In this document: positions 1-8,361 of the stretch, piece after piece | Position numbering within the stretch: position 1 is the stretch's first letter | Layout: every line of letters starts with the position of its first letter | Made by a program: the position numbers and the translations under genes | The notes under the pieces: generated by a model | What the model was told of the DNA's origin: nothing | Database searches by the model: none | The model's input: the letters and a program-made list of their open reading frames with translations, nothing else | Source: Legionella sp. | GTDB taxonomy: Bacteria > Pseudomonadota > Gammaproteobacteria > Legionellales > Legionellaceae | Assembly: GCA_031291095.1 (NCBI GenBank) | Contig: JARLJR010000030.1 | Location: 1-64,000, forward strand | Length of the DNA: 64,000 nt | Reading direction: 5' to 3'

Positions 1-69
1 AAAGAGCGCAGATACTTTCAGGGTCCGAGTGAAATACCACTCAACAAGAGACCGAATATATGCCTGCAT
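1..69 (-). CDS. Possible N-terminus of a gene running off the left edge
   Basis: Reading leftwards from an ATG at 69-67, the minus strand stays open to the window edge and gives MQAYIRSLVEWYFTRTLKVS and three more residues. The composition is protein-like, but 23 codons are too few to identify. The Shine-Dalgarno is poor (only GAG just before the ATG). If real, it is the next gene downstream of the glycine cleavage operon. Confidence 0.25.
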   Translation of the reverse strand, partial: MQAYIRSLVEWYFTRTLKVSALF

Positions 70-130
70 CTCAACCAATTTTGCTAAAAAATAGTGAACT
101 TTTCCTTGCAAAACCGTAGGGTCCATATAT

Positions 131-161
131 GCTTCGTCACTACGTTCCTCGCAATGACGAA
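131..161. repeat. Dispersed palindromic repeat (TTCGTCA...TGACGAA)
   Basis: A short inverted repeat with 7-bp arms (TTCGTCA 133-139, TGACGAA 155-161) around a TACGTTCCTCGCAA core. The reverse strand reads as the TCATTGCGAGGAACGTAGTGACGAA type of intergenic repeat found scattered in many bacterial genomes. Related but degenerate copies occur at 4955-5053. Confidence 0.55.
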
Positions 162-189
162 ATTTACATACCCTAATCACTTTGTTGTG

Positions 190-218
190 TAAGTAACCAG
201 GTTTGCTGAGTTTACTTA
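190..218. terminator. Hairpin at the 3' end of gcvPB
   Basis: TAAGTAA (190-196) pairs with TTACTTA (212-218) and overlaps the gcvPB stop codon. The loop carries AACCAGGTTTGC, which resembles half of the CTGGTTGC palindrome found elsewhere in the window. There is no clear T-tract, so termination is only inferred. Confidence 0.35.
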
Positions 219-1669
219 TCATGCGTGGCAAAATAATTTAAATCCAACTCTCTTGCCGCTTTCACATCATCCAAGCGTTTCACCGGTAAGCTATGCGGTG
301 CATCTTTGAGTAATTGCGGATTATCCATCGCTTCTTGGCGAATGGTTTTCATTATCTGCACGAAATTATCCAACTCTTCTTTGCTTTCCGTTTCCGTTGG
401 TTCAATAAGCAAACATTCCGGAATCAGTAGCGGGAAATAAGTGGTGGGCGCATGAACTCGGTAATCGAGCAGACGTTTTGCCAAATCCATGGCGGTAACC
501 CCATAGGCTTTCTTCTCTGGGTTTAAGGTGAGAATAAATTCATGAGATGCACGTCGTGTTGGATACGCTGCAGTAAATCCAATTCTGGTGAGTTCTTTTA
601 ATAAGTAATTGGCATTTAAGGTTGCGTATTCAGATACCCGTAATAAACCTTCTTTACCTAAAACACGAATATAAAAATAAGCGCGTAACAAAATACCGGC
701 ATTACCCATAAAGCAGGATAAGCGTCCGATACTTTGTGGATAGTCTTGGCGCGTTGCCCAGTGATAGCCTGTATCCGTCTTTTTTACTATTGGTAAGGGC
801 ATAAACGGAAGCAGACGCTTGCCTACTGCAACGGGACCTGAACCTGGACCACCACCGCCATGTGGGGTTGCAAAAGTTTTATGCAAATTAAGATGCATTA
901 CATCAAAGCCCATGTCTCCAGGTCTTACTTTACCTAGAATTGCGTTAAGGTTGGCACCATCATAATAGAGTAGGCCGCCAGCTTGATGTACGAGCGCCGC
1001 AATTTCTTTAATTTGGCGCATAAACAATCCTAAGGTCGATGGGTTGGTGAGCATAATTCCCGCCGTTTTCGGACCTAATTTGCTTTTCAACTCTTCCAGA
1101 TCAATGTCACCATCCGCTGCGGTGGCAATTTCAACGATTTTAAAGCCACACATAACCGCAGAAGCGGGGTTTGTGCCATGAGCCGCATCTGGAATAAGCA
1201 TTTCATCGCGTGCTGTATCACCGCGCGATTGATGATAGGCTTTGATCATGGCAACACCGGCAAATTCACCTTGTGAGCCTGCCATTGGCGTTAAAGAAAC
1301 TCCAGCCATTCCAGTAATCTCAGCAATATGCTCTTGCAAGCGATAAAGCGGTTCTAAAAAGCCCTGACTGTCTTGATCCGGTGCTAAGGGGTGACGATTA
1401 AGGAAATTAGGCATGGAGGCCGCTTTATGAACGCCACGTGGGTTGTATTTCATCGTACACGAACCCAAAGGATAAAAATTGCTGTCAATGGCAAAGTTTT
1501 TATGGGAAAGGCGCGTAAAATGACGAACTACTTGTAATTCAGAGCAGGCAGGCATTCTTGGAGGGGTTTTGCGTTGAAATTCCTCTGGAATAGCATATTT
1601 ACTAGGAGCAGTTTTTGGCGCTTGGGCTGTTGCCCTGCGGTTCTCTTGGGATAATTCAAAAATCAACAT
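212..1669 (-). CDS. gcvPB: Glycine dehydrogenase (decarboxylating) subunit 2, P-protein beta
   Basis: C-terminal half of the two-subunit P-protein. It decarboxylates glycine with PLP and passes the aminomethyl group to lipoyl-GcvH. The PLP-lysine motif [20 protein letters not shown] is intact, as is the N-terminal substrate region around [15 protein letters not shown]. The length (485 aa) fits the split-type family. It is the last gene of the minus-strand operon, and its ATG overlaps the stop of the YciI-like gene by 7 bp, which suggests translational coupling. It should act in the cytoplasm as a complex with GcvPA. Confidence 0.96.
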   Translation of the reverse strand: MLIFELSQENRRATAQAPKTAPSKYAIPEEFQRKTPPRMPACSELQVVRHFTRLSHKNFAIDSNFYPLGSCTMKYNPRGVHKAASMPNFLNRHPLAPDQDSQGFLEPLYRLQEHIAEITGMAGVSLTPMAGSQGEFAGVAMIKAYHQSRGDTARDEMLIPDAAHGTNPASAVMCGFKIVEIATAADGDIDLEELKSKLGPKTAGIMLTNPSTLGLFMRQIKEIAALVHQAGGLLYYDGANLNAILGKVRPGDMGFDVMHLNLHKTFATPHGGGGPGSGPVAVGKRLLPFMPLPIVKKTDTGYHWATRQDYPQSIGRLSCFMGNAGILLRAYFYIRVLGKEGLLRVSEYATLNANYLLKELTRIGFTAAYPTRRASHEFILTLNPEKKAYGVTAMDLAKRLLDYRVHAPTTYFPLLIPECLLIEPTETESKEELDNFVQIMKTIRQEAMDNPQLLKDAPHSLPVKRLDDVKAARELDLNYFATHDK

Positions 1670-1971
1670 AATTTGCCTTCCATTTTTTGAATAAGTTCTT
1701 TGAGTTCATCTCGATGCATTACTGGAGTGAATTCGATAAATTCATAGCTCGCTATTTCTGCTAAGTAGTAAGGATCTTGTTTAAAGATGGACTCTATATA
1801 GGCTCGGTCATTAGTTGCTGCGATAATAATGCCGCCGGTACGTGGTTTCATCGGGCCAGAAGCCACGAGCAAACCTTGCTTGTAGTAATAATCTAAAAAT
1901 TCCCTGTGTGCACTAAGGTACTTATCCACCTCCATGGCAGGTACCAAATAAGTTAATTGAACAACAAACAT
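1663..1971 (-). CDS. YciI-like (YCII-domain) small protein inside the gcv operon
   Basis: A 102-residue protein with the compact ferredoxin-like YCII fold pattern: [10 protein letters not shown] strand, [19 protein letters not shown], and the [18 protein letters not shown] ending. Family members are small alpha-beta barrel proteins, some related to muconolactone isomerases or dehydrochlorinases, and most have no known reaction. It starts directly at the gcvPA stop and overlaps gcvPB, so it is co-translated between the two P-protein subunits. Its role in glycine cleavage is unknown. The family call is firm; any function would be inference. Confidence 0.85.
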   Translation of the reverse strand: MFVVQLTYLVPAMEVDKYLSAHREFLDYYYKQGLLVASGPMKPRTGGIIIAATNDRAYIESIFKQDPYYLAEIASYEFIEFTPVMHRDELKELIQKMEGKLC

Positions 1972-3342
1972 TTAGGCACCTCGTTGACTCATAATGGTTT
2001 GCAATGTGCTGGCATAAAGAGTTAAGTCTTCTGCAGTACGCATCTCTGTGGCACAGACTACAAGCATATTTTGCAGTTGCGGGTAGTGGGTTTCGAGTGC
2101 GTAGCCACCAGCAATTCCTGCGGTTGCTAATTGCTCTAAGACGTCTTTAACAGGCTTATTCAGTTTGAGAACTACTTCATGGAAATAAGGCGCGCTAAAT
2201 ACACGTTCTACACCATCAATCTGCCCCAGCAGTTCAGCTAATTCATGCGTATTTTGGTAGCATTGATTAGCCACTTCCCGTAATCCTTCTGCGCCTAAAA
2301 GACTCATGTGAATGGTGGCTGCGGTAACCAGTAATCCTTGGTTGGTACAGATATTTGATGTGGCTTTCGCGCGACGAATATGTTGTTCACGTGCTTGCAA
2401 GGTTAGGGTAAATCCCCGTTTTCCGTCTTTATCTACGGTACAACCAATAATTCGGCCCGGCATTTGTCGTACATGGGCCATCCGGGTGCTGAGAAAACCA
2501 AAATAGGGTCCGCCAGATGCCATTGGTGCGCCTAAGGGCTGACCTTCACCACAGACGATATCTACCCCATGTGCACCCCATTGACTAGGCTGTTTAAATA
2601 AGGCCAAAGAGATGGGATTAACACAGGCAATACTAATTACTTTATTCTGATGAGCCCAATCGCTTAATTGATCCACGTTTTCTAGACAACCAAAGAAATT
2701 AGGTTGGGCAATTACTAACGCAGTAATATCTTCACCGGTATAATTCTCCAGGATTGCACGCTCAGTAATTCCTTGCTGCTCATCAAAGGGCAGAGTAACC
2801 ATTTCAATATGCTGGGTGCTGAGAATGGTTTTAATCGTTTCTCGGTATAAAGGATGAACGGTCCCAGCAACCAGAACACGATTTGACTTACTGTGCTTAT
2901 TTACCCTTACGGCCATTAACACTGCTTCAGCAAGAGCGGTTGCACCATCATACATTGAGGCATTTGCCACATCCATCCCGGTAAGTTCACAGATCATGGT
3001 TTGAAATTCGTATAATAGCTGCAAGGTGCCTTGGCTGGCTTCGGCTTGATAAGGGGTATAAGCAGTTAAAAATTCACCACGTGATGCGAGGTCCCACACT
3101 GCGGCAGGAATATGATGCTCATAGCATCCTGCACCTATAAAGCAGATTCCATTATGGTTTTTATCCGCTAGCGTGCGCGCTTCGTTTAACATCTCCATTT
3201 CACTGAGACCAGAGGGAATTTGTTGAAAACCTGCATATTGTAGAGAGGCAGGAATCTCATCAAATAAAGCCTGGGTGTCATGCACGCCAATAGCTTCAAG
3301 CATCTGTTGGGTATCTTTAGGGGTGTGGGGAATATAAGGCAT
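1972..3342 (-). CDS. gcvPA: Glycine dehydrogenase (decarboxylating) subunit 1, P-protein alpha
   Basis: N-terminal half of the split P-protein (456 aa, usual size). Typical motifs are the FIGAGCYEHHIPA segment, the YTPYQAEASQGTLQLLYEFQ segment and a C-terminal AGGYALETHYP region. It forms the alpha-2 beta-2 glycine decarboxylase with GcvPB. Its ATG is 2 bp from the gcvH stop, and its stop abuts the YciI-like gene. The alpha and beta genes are separated by that insert, whereas in most split-type genomes they are adjacent. Confidence 0.96.
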   Translation of the reverse strand: MPYIPHTPKDTQQMLEAIGVHDTQALFDEIPASLQYAGFQQIPSGLSEMEMLNEARTLADKNHNGICFIGAGCYEHHIPAAVWDLASRGEFLTAYTPYQAEASQGTLQLLYEFQTMICELTGMDVANASMYDGATALAEAVLMAVRVNKHSKSNRVLVAGTVHPLYRETIKTILSTQHIEMVTLPFDEQQGITERAILENYTGEDITALVIAQPNFFGCLENVDQLSDWAHQNKVISIACVNPISLALFKQPSQWGAHGVDIVCGEGQPLGAPMASGGPYFGFLSTRMAHVRQMPGRIIGCTVDKDGKRGFTLTLQAREQHIRRAKATSNICTNQGLLVTAATIHMSLLGAEGLREVANQCYQNTHELAELLGQIDGVERVFSAPYFHEVVLKLNKPVKDVLEQLATAGIAGGYALETHYPQLQNMLVVCATEMRTAEDLTLYASTLQTIMSQRGA

Positions 3343-3344
3343 GA

Positions 3345-3722
3345 TTAGTGTTCCTCAGCTGTCTCATTTTGATATTCTTCAGCAGTTAGTAAATTGTCAA
3401 GTTCGCCGAGGTTGCTCGGTTTTAATTTAACAAGCCAACCAGCATGATAGGGGTCTGTGTTAACTATAGCCGGATTTTCAACAACTGCTTCATTAACCGC
3501 AGTAATGACACCGCTAATTGGCGCATAAAAATCTGATGCAGCTTTTACTGATTCCACCACGCCCAATTCATCTCCTGCCTCTACTACATCACCTAACTCA
3601 GGTAGTTCGACAAAAACCATGTCTCCTAATAATTGTTGGGCGTGGTCTGTAATCCCGATGACGACTTCACTTTGCTCTTCTTTAAGCCATTCATGGGTTG
3701 AGGTAAATTTTAAATCGCTCAT
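3345..3722 (-). CDS. gcvH: Glycine cleavage system H protein
   Basis: Lipoyl carrier of the glycine cleavage complex, about 125 aa. The lipoylated lysine is K60 in the motif [14 protein letters not shown]. The frame is open for 28 more codons upstream, but ATG 3722 gives the family N-terminus [12 protein letters not shown] and has an AAGGA Shine-Dalgarno 8 nt upstream, so the shorter start is chosen. It lies 67 bp downstream of gcvT; that gap holds a weak CCCC...GGGG hairpin that could set the H:T ratio. Confidence 0.96.
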   Translation of the reverse strand: MSDLKFTSTHEWLKEEQSEVVIGITDHAQQLLGDMVFVELPELGDVVEAGDELGVVESVKAASDFYAPISGVITAVNEAVVENPAIVNTDPYHAGWLVKLKPSNLGELDNLLTAEEYQNETAEEH

Positions 3723-3789
3723 TGCATTCATCCTTAATTTTCTAACGTATATCAAAATCCCCGCGTTTATCGAGGGGAGGGTGGTTTTT

Positions 3790-4872
3790 TTATATTGCTT
3801 GCCCATATTTTACAAAACGTGGTTTACCCACGGTTGCAGGGATTAACTTGCCTCGTATATCAACCATTACTTCAGTACCTGTTTCAACGGGTACACGCGC
3901 CAGAGCGATTGAATGTCCAAGGGTTGGTGAAAAGCTACCGCTAGTAATTATGCCGTCAGCTTGACCGTCAATGACAACACGCTGGCCTTGACGCATAATC
4001 CCTTTATCTAATAGGGTTAACCCGACCATTTTGCGTTTAATACCCAGTTGTTTTTGTGATACTAAAGCGCCCATGCCAATAAAACTGCGATCGGTGGGTT
4101 CCCACTTTATGGTCCAAGCTAAGCCTGACTCTAAAGGTGTGGTGGAGGTGTCCATATCTTGGCCGTACAGGAGCATTCCTGCTTCGAGCCTTAGTGTATC
4201 GCGTGCAGCTAACCCACAGGGTTGCACCCCTGCTTGCACTAAATCATCCCATAATTGCGCTACTTGCTCTTGAGGCACAATAATCTCTAGACCATCTTCA
4301 CCGGTATAACCTGTACGTGCAAAAAACCATTGTTCTACATCAGCGCACTCAAAATGGGTAAGGGTAGACACTGCATCAATTTGTGCTGGATTAAGGATGG
4401 AACAGGTTTTTGCGATGGCATTAGGACCCTGTACTGCAATCATAGCGAGTTCTCTGCGTTCTTGTAAGCCTACGGCAAAGCCTTCGCTCACTTTACGAAT
4501 CCAAGCCAAATCTTCGTGTCGCGTTGCTGAATTAAGCACAATGCGGTAATGGTCGGAAGCACGTTGATAGACGATTAGATCGTCAATAATACCGCCATGT
4601 TCATTACACATACAGCTGTAGAGCGCTTTGCCATTATGCTCTAATGCATCGACATCATTAGTTAAGAGTTTACGTAGAAATAGACGACCACCGGCTCCAA
4701 GTATATCCACTATAGTCATATGGGACACATCAAAAATTCCTGCGTCCAGACGTACCTGGTGATGTTCATTGAGCTGAGAGCCATAATGCAGTGGCATCTC
4801 CCATCCATGAAAATTAACCATTTTAGCACCATATTTTAAATGGGTTGCATGCAGTGGGGTTTTAGCAGTCAT
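3790..4872 (-). CDS. gcvT: Aminomethyltransferase, glycine cleavage T protein
   Basis: Transfers the aminomethyl carbon from H protein to tetrahydrofolate, releasing ammonia and making 5,10-methylene-THF. The 360-aa length is normal. Family features include [14 protein letters not shown] near the N-terminus, the folate-site segment [19 protein letters not shown] and the C-terminal [17 protein letters not shown]. The start is supported by AAGGA about 8 nt before ATG. It is the first gene of the operon, with a TATAAT box just upstream. No glycine riboswitch structure was recognised in the short leader. Confidence 0.97.
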   Translation of the reverse strand: MTAKTPLHATHLKYGAKMVNFHGWEMPLHYGSQLNEHHQVRLDAGIFDVSHMTIVDILGAGGRLFLRKLLTNDVDALEHNGKALYSCMCNEHGGIIDDLIVYQRASDHYRIVLNSATRHEDLAWIRKVSEGFAVGLQERRELAMIAVQGPNAIAKTCSILNPAQIDAVSTLTHFECADVEQWFFARTGYTGEDGLEIIVPQEQVAQLWDDLVQAGVQPCGLAARDTLRLEAGMLLYGQDMDTSTTPLESGLAWTIKWEPTDRSFIGMGALVSQKQLGIKRKMVGLTLLDKGIMRQGQRVVIDGQADGIITSGSFSPTLGHSIALARVPVETGTEVMVDIRGKLIPATVGKPRFVKYGQAI

Positions 4873-4908
4873 TGCGTGTGTCCTTTTTTCGCGTCTTGAT
4901 TGAGGAAG

Positions 4909-4914
4909 ATTATA
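4909..4914 (-). promoter_or_regulatory. -10 box of the gcv operon
   Basis: A perfect TATAAT lies on the minus strand about 37 nt upstream of the gcvT ATG. The -35 region is poor (TAGCAT-like at 17-18 nt spacing), which would fit an activated promoter. The call is from sequence only. Confidence 0.45.
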
Positions 4915-4954
4915 CTCAAGATACTTGAAAATGCTACTTTAAAAAAGTGCAAAG

Positions 4955-5110
4955 CATCCGGAGAAGTTTACGATGAAGGATCTCCTGAAGGTGGCACAAC
5001 ACCCGTCATCCTGAGGAGTTCACGACGAAAGATCTCCTGCCGATGGCACAATGCTAACCCATCACATCCATCCACATTCCGGAGAGCCCTCACGGTGTTC
5101 GCCACGACGT
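4955..5110. repeat. Cluster of degenerate CATCCTGAGGAG-type repeats between gcvT and the DUF3592 gene
   Basis: Two imperfect direct copies of about 46 bp are visible: 4955-5000 (CATCCGGAGAAG..GATGAAGGATCTCCTGAAGG..GGCACAA) and 5007-5053 (CATCCTGAGGAG..GACGAAAGATCTCCTGCCG..GGCACAA). A third weaker fragment (CATTCCGGAGAG..) lies at about 5078-5110. Both main copies end in TGGCACAA. They belong to the same general type as the palindrome at 131-161. No gene is evident in this 320-bp gap. Confidence 0.6.
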
Positions 5111-5196
5111 AATTAATTTAGGGTGCCCTTATTAGCGTAAATCCTTACATCTCATTATATACTGTATAAAATACATGACATTTATAGGATTCCTGG

Positions 5197-5664
5197 ATGA
5201 CTTGGCTTACTGTTTGGCGGTGGCTTCTGGATTTGGGGTGGTTAGTGGTTTTGCTGAGTATCTTCATACATTTTTGGCGGGATCGACAGTCTTTAGTGCG
5301 GGCAAAAACCTGGTTAAAGGCAAAAGGACAGGTAACCCGCTGTGAGTGGACTAAAGCAGGGCATAGTGTTTGGCCAAAAATTGAATATACCTACCAAGTA
5401 CATGAAAAAGATTTAGTCGGTGAATATTTGTTTTTAGATACAGCACATAATACTCCTAACAGTAAATATGCGCGCCGTATTGCGTATAAAGCGGCGGTTG
5501 CTTTTAAGGAAGAGGAAGAAATCGATATTTATTATAATCCTAACCATCCCGAGCAGTCTGCTTTAGATGTAACCCTGCCGAAAAAATTAAATGTGATTTT
5601 AATTTTAATCGGCATCTTAATTGTTTTTCAGCTGGGTGTTATTTTTTGGCATTGCCTACATTAG
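5197..5664 (+). CDS. DUF3592-family membrane protein
   Basis: A 155-residue protein with one membrane helix at each end (about residues 8-28 and 130-152) and an extracytoplasmic or cytoplasmic beta-rich middle. The middle contains the DUF3592 hallmarks KIEYTYQVHEKDLVGEYLF, a polar segment, and VDIYYNPNHPEQS-like IDIYYNPNHPEQSALD. Families of this type have no established biochemical role. It stands alone on the plus strand, and its 3' end overlaps the convergent IcmL-like gene by 26 bp. Confidence 0.8.
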   Translation: MTWLTVWRWLLDLGWLVVLLSIFIHFWRDRQSLVRAKTWLKAKGQVTRCEWTKAGHSVWPKIEYTYQVHEKDLVGEYLFLDTAHNTPNSKYARRIAYKAAVAFKEEEEIDIYYNPNHPEQSALDVTLPKKLNVILILIGILIVFQLGVIFWHCLH

Positions 5665-6181
5665 GTGGTGGAGCTGTTTCCTCTTCAATAGGGCACTGAC
5701 AAGGCGGCTTAGCGACCACTGCTTGCAGGTTGGTAATGCTATAGCCACGAACCCCTTGGCCAGATGGGGCAACTCCAAAGTTTACCGTAACTTTAAGTGT
5801 CTGATGTTGTTGATACTGTGGATTTTGATAAACGACTAATAAATTGGTGACCGCTTTCCAGTGGGTTGCGTCAATAGGCGTAATTACCGGTGGCTCTGTA
5901 GGTATTGCGCTGACATAGTAAAGATTTTTCTGTACGGCCTCGGGTAATTGAGATGCATTTAGTGCTTTGGTATAAGCAATCCAGGCATCGGCAGTAAAAT
6001 ATTTGGCAATTTGTTTTTGATCTTGCAAATAATTTTTATAACTGTAGTTGTTGGTGGCGACAACGGCTTCATTAACCCAAACGATTAAAGGAGCTTGATC
6101 CGGCCCAGCATAAACGAGCGGTGATCCCAGAGCTAAAGTGACAACCAGTGAGCGTGTGGCATTCAAAACGTGTTTCTTCAT
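5639..6181 (-). CDS. DotI/IcmL-family secreted protein (IcmL-like)
   Basis: A 180-residue protein with a signal peptide (cleavage likely after SPLVYA, about residue 25) and a mature domain matching the DotI/IcmL/TraM family: VWVNEAVVATNNYSYKNYLQ, then a FTADAWIAYTKAL segment and a C-terminal beta sheet. DotI is an inner-membrane subunit of the Dot/Icm type IVB machine. This copy has a cleavable signal rather than a retained N-terminal anchor and ends in a Pro/Cys-rich tail (PPCQCPIEEE), so it is probably a periplasmic paralogue rather than the core subunit. No other dot/icm gene is adjacent. Its stop overlaps the DUF3592 gene tail to tail. Confidence 0.8.
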   Translation of the reverse strand: MKKHVLNATRSLVVTLALGSPLVYAGPDQAPLIVWVNEAVVATNNYSYKNYLQDQKQIAKYFTADAWIAYTKALNASQLPEAVQKNLYYVSAIPTEPPVITPIDATHWKAVTNLLVVYQNPQYQQHQTLKVTVNFGVAPSGQGVRGYSITNLQAVVAKPPCQCPIEEETAPPPNVGNAKK

Positions 6182-6239
6182 GTATTTTCTCGATTGCGTT
6201 AAAACTCAATAGGTTCAGTTTAGCTCATTTTTTTTAAAT

Positions 6240-6266
6240 AAAAAAATCCCCGGTTACTCACCGGGG
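6240..6266 (-). terminator. Intrinsic terminator of the small RNA
   Basis: CCCCGGT (6248-6254) pairs with ACCGGGG (6260-6266) around a 5-nt loop and is followed on the minus strand by A and seven T residues (6246-6240). It is a textbook Rho-independent terminator. It lies upstream of the IcmL-like gene on the same strand, so it ends a transcript that starts between here and the ABC permease. Confidence 0.85.
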
Positions 6267-6350
6267 CAAATTACGTGTTTGGATTTTTATCCAAACGTTG
6301 CTTCGCTTAAGAGGGGGTAAAGCGAAGCTAAGCATTCGGGGGAAATGCTC
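6240..6350 (-). ncRNA. Probable structured small RNA with C-rich loops (RocR-like candidate)
   Basis: Reading the minus strand from about 6350, three hairpins precede an intrinsic terminator. SL1: 6349-6331, 6-bp stem AGCATT/AATGCT, loop UCCCCCG. SL2: 6328-6300, perfect 9-bp stem GCUUCGCUU/AAGCGAAGC, loop UACCCCCUCUU. SL3: 6296-6277, perfect 8-bp stem GTTTGGAT/ATCCAAAC, 4-nt loop. No minus-strand ORF feeds this terminator, so a free RNA is the simplest explanation. A possible promoter is TATGGT (6368-6363) with TTAAAA 17 bp upstream. CCCCC loops would pair with G-rich Shine-Dalgarno sequences. That recalls RocR, the partner of RocC, and rocC is also in this window. The identity is inference. 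Confidence 0.55.
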
Positions 6351-6588
6351 ATACTTTTTGACACCATACAAAACCAAAAGTTCAATTTTAAATCAAATTA
6401 TTTTAAATTAATCGGACGTAGCGCGTTCCAATCAAGCTATTTACAACTTGAAGGCAATTGCAGCTTCAGTAGAAGGGGCAAATCATTGCGTAACGATCCC
6501 GAGAATGACAGGGCACTTACCTATGACTTACCTGCTATTTATGTTATCCTAACGCGTTTTATGTCGACAAAGTTATTAAGGGGGCATT
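6351..6588. promoter_or_regulatory. Leader/promoter region between the small RNA and the ABC permease
   Basis: About 240 bp of AT-rich DNA separating divergent transcription units. Nothing in it reads as a convincing gene; the plus-strand ORF across it has no recognisable domain and no good start. It must hold the promoter for the ABC operon. The permease ribosome-binding site AAGGGGG sits at 6579-6585. Confidence 0.4.
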
Positions 6589-8328
6589 GTGCGCAACAGT
6601 CGGTTCTACTTTGCTAATCCTGATAGAGTTGGTCGATTTATCAATCGCTGGGACTTACTGCTCTTAGTCTTAATTTTTGCAGTGCTGTTCTTTTTTGGTT
6701 GGGCGGGTTCACAAATGGCAACTCCTTATCAATTAGGAGACCAAATACCCATTTCCCTAGAGCCAGAAAATCTACCTTTTTATGCCCTGCGTACGGTAAT
6801 CCGTATGTTTATTGCATTGTTCTTTTCCATCATCTTTACCTTTACTGTAGGGCTTTTGGCGGCTAAAAATCGGCGTGCCGAACAAATAATTATCCCCGCT
6901 ATTGATATCTTACAATCAATACCCGTTTTGAGCTTTTTATCGATTACAGTAACTGGATTTATCCATTTATTTCCACACAGTTTATTAGGCCCTGAATGCG
7001 CCTCAATTTTTGCTATTTTCTGCGCCCAAGTGTGGAATATGACCTTTGGTTTTTACCAATCATTGAAAACCCTTCCTCATGATTTACAGGAAGTTTCTTC
7101 CATGTTTCGTCTTTCTGCCTGGCAGCGTTTTTGGAAATTAGAAGTTCCTTTTTCCATGTCTGGCTTATTATGGAATATGATGATTTCTATGTCCGCGAGC
7201 TGGTTTTTTGTGGTCTTATCTGAAGCCATTTCGGTGGCGCATCAAAATATTCGTTTGCCTGGAGTAGGCTCTTACATTGCCCTGGCAATACAACAAAAAG
7301 ATTTGCACGCGGTCGGTTATGCGATTTTAACGATGGTTATCGTGATTTTTTTATACGATCAAATACTCTTTCGCCCCTTAATTGCCTGGTCTGAAAAGTT
7401 TAAATTTGAAGTATCGCCCGATGAAGCAGAATACCAATCCTGGTTGATTGACTGGATGCGAGGTAGCCGCCTCATAAAGCAATTTGCGGAGATGATTAAC
7501 ATCTTGACCGACGGCTTTGTCAATGCCCGTTGGTTTCGTATCAATGATTCTAAAGCAATTAAGGAAGTCGATTTAAAAAAGCAAAAGCTCTTAGACCGTT
7601 TTTGGAATATCACCGTTTTGGTGTGTGTGATTAGTGGGGGCTGGTTTTTATTACGATTTATCTTAGCTGAACTGAAAGTGAGTGACATACTCCATGTATT
7701 CTTGCTGGGAGCTGCTACAGGCACCCGGGTTATTGCCCTGATTATCTTAAGTTCGTTAATTTGGATTCCGGTTGGCGTTTGGATAGGCTTAAGACCCCGT
7801 CTTGCTCAACGGATCCAGCCAGTAATTCAATTTGTTGCCGCGTTCCCTGCCAATTTATTCTATCCTTTATTTGTCATTGCTATTGTTGAGTTTAATTTAA
7901 ACGTACAAATCTGGGTAACTCCCTTAATGATCTTGGGTACCCAATGGTATATTTTATTTAATGTCATCGCGGGGGCATCATCAATCCCACGCGATCTCTA
8001 CCTTGCGGCCAATAATTTTGGTTTAAAAGGCTGGCTTTGGTGGAAGCGTTTAGCCTTACCGGGGATTTTCCCGTTCTATATTACGGGAGCAATTACTGCT
8101 GCAGGTGGTGCTTGGAACGCCAGTATTGTTGCTGAATGGGTGAGTTGGGGTAATACTACTTTGAAAGCAACGGGCTTAGGGGCATACATTCAGGCCAGTA
8201 CGGCAACAGGTAATTTTCCAAAAATTGCTTTAGGTACGGCAATGATGTGTGTGTATGTACTGATGTTTAATCACCTTATTTGGCGCCCATTGTACCGTTT
8301 GGCAGAAGAGCGGTTTAATTTTAATTAG
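6589..8328 (+). CDS. ABC transporter permease, fused double-domain (nitrate/sulfonate/taurine type)
   Basis: A 579-residue inner-membrane protein made of two tandem BPD-type permease domains (about residues 65-270 and 365-575), each with an EAA loop (EVSSMFRLSAWQRFWKLEVP and LYLAANNFGLKGWLWWKRLA). The start is a GTG preceded by AAGGGGG at 4 nt. It is followed after 33 bp by its ATPase. No periplasmic binding-protein gene is next to it, so the substrate is open. The family imports nitrate, sulfonate, taurine or bicarbonate, and a gene pair of this kind in Legionella has, as far as I recall, no assigned substrate. Confidence 0.9.
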   Translation: MRNSRFYFANPDRVGRFINRWDLLLLVLIFAVLFFFGWAGSQMATPYQLGDQIPISLEPENLPFYALRTVIRMFIALFFSIIFTFTVGLLAAKNRRAEQIIIPAIDILQSIPVLSFLSITVTGFIHLFPHSLLGPECASIFAIFCAQVWNMTFGFYQSLKTLPHDLQEVSSMFRLSAWQRFWKLEVPFSMSGLLWNMMISMSASWFFVVLSEAISVAHQNIRLPGVGSYIALAIQQKDLHAVGYAILTMVIVIFLYDQILFRPLIAWSEKFKFEVSPDEAEYQSWLIDWMRGSRLIKQFAEMINILTDGFVNARWFRINDSKAIKEVDLKKQKLLDRFWNITVLVCVISGGWFLLRFILAELKVSDILHVFLLGAATGTRVIALIILSSLIWIPVGVWIGLRPRLAQRIQPVIQFVAAFPANLFYPLFVIAIVEFNLNVQIWVTPLMILGTQWYILFNVIAGASSIPRDLYLAANNFGLKGWLWWKRLALPGIFPFYITGAITAAGGAWNASIVAEWVSWGNTTLKATGLGAYIQASTATGNFPKIALGTAMMCVYVLMFNHLIWRPLYRLAEERFNFN

Positions 8329-8361
8329 GTCTATTGACCATTTCGCTAGCTTGAGACGATT

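Noticed and set aside
3723-3806. Longer gcvH start at 3806
   Set aside because: It adds a basic 28-residue leader absent from H proteins and overlaps gcvT; the downstream ATG has a proper ribosome-binding site.
4873-4960. Possible glycine riboswitch upstream of gcvT
   Set aside because: The leader is under about 30 nt from the TATAAT box to the start codon and lacks tandem aptamer structure.
4900-5112. Plus-strand 70-residue ORF upstream of the DUF3592 gene
   Set aside because: It translates the degenerate repeat cluster; no coding character.
6345-6617. Plus-strand 90-residue ORF before the ABC permease
   Set aside because: It overlaps the small RNA promoter and permease start, has no Shine-Dalgarno and no protein-like features.
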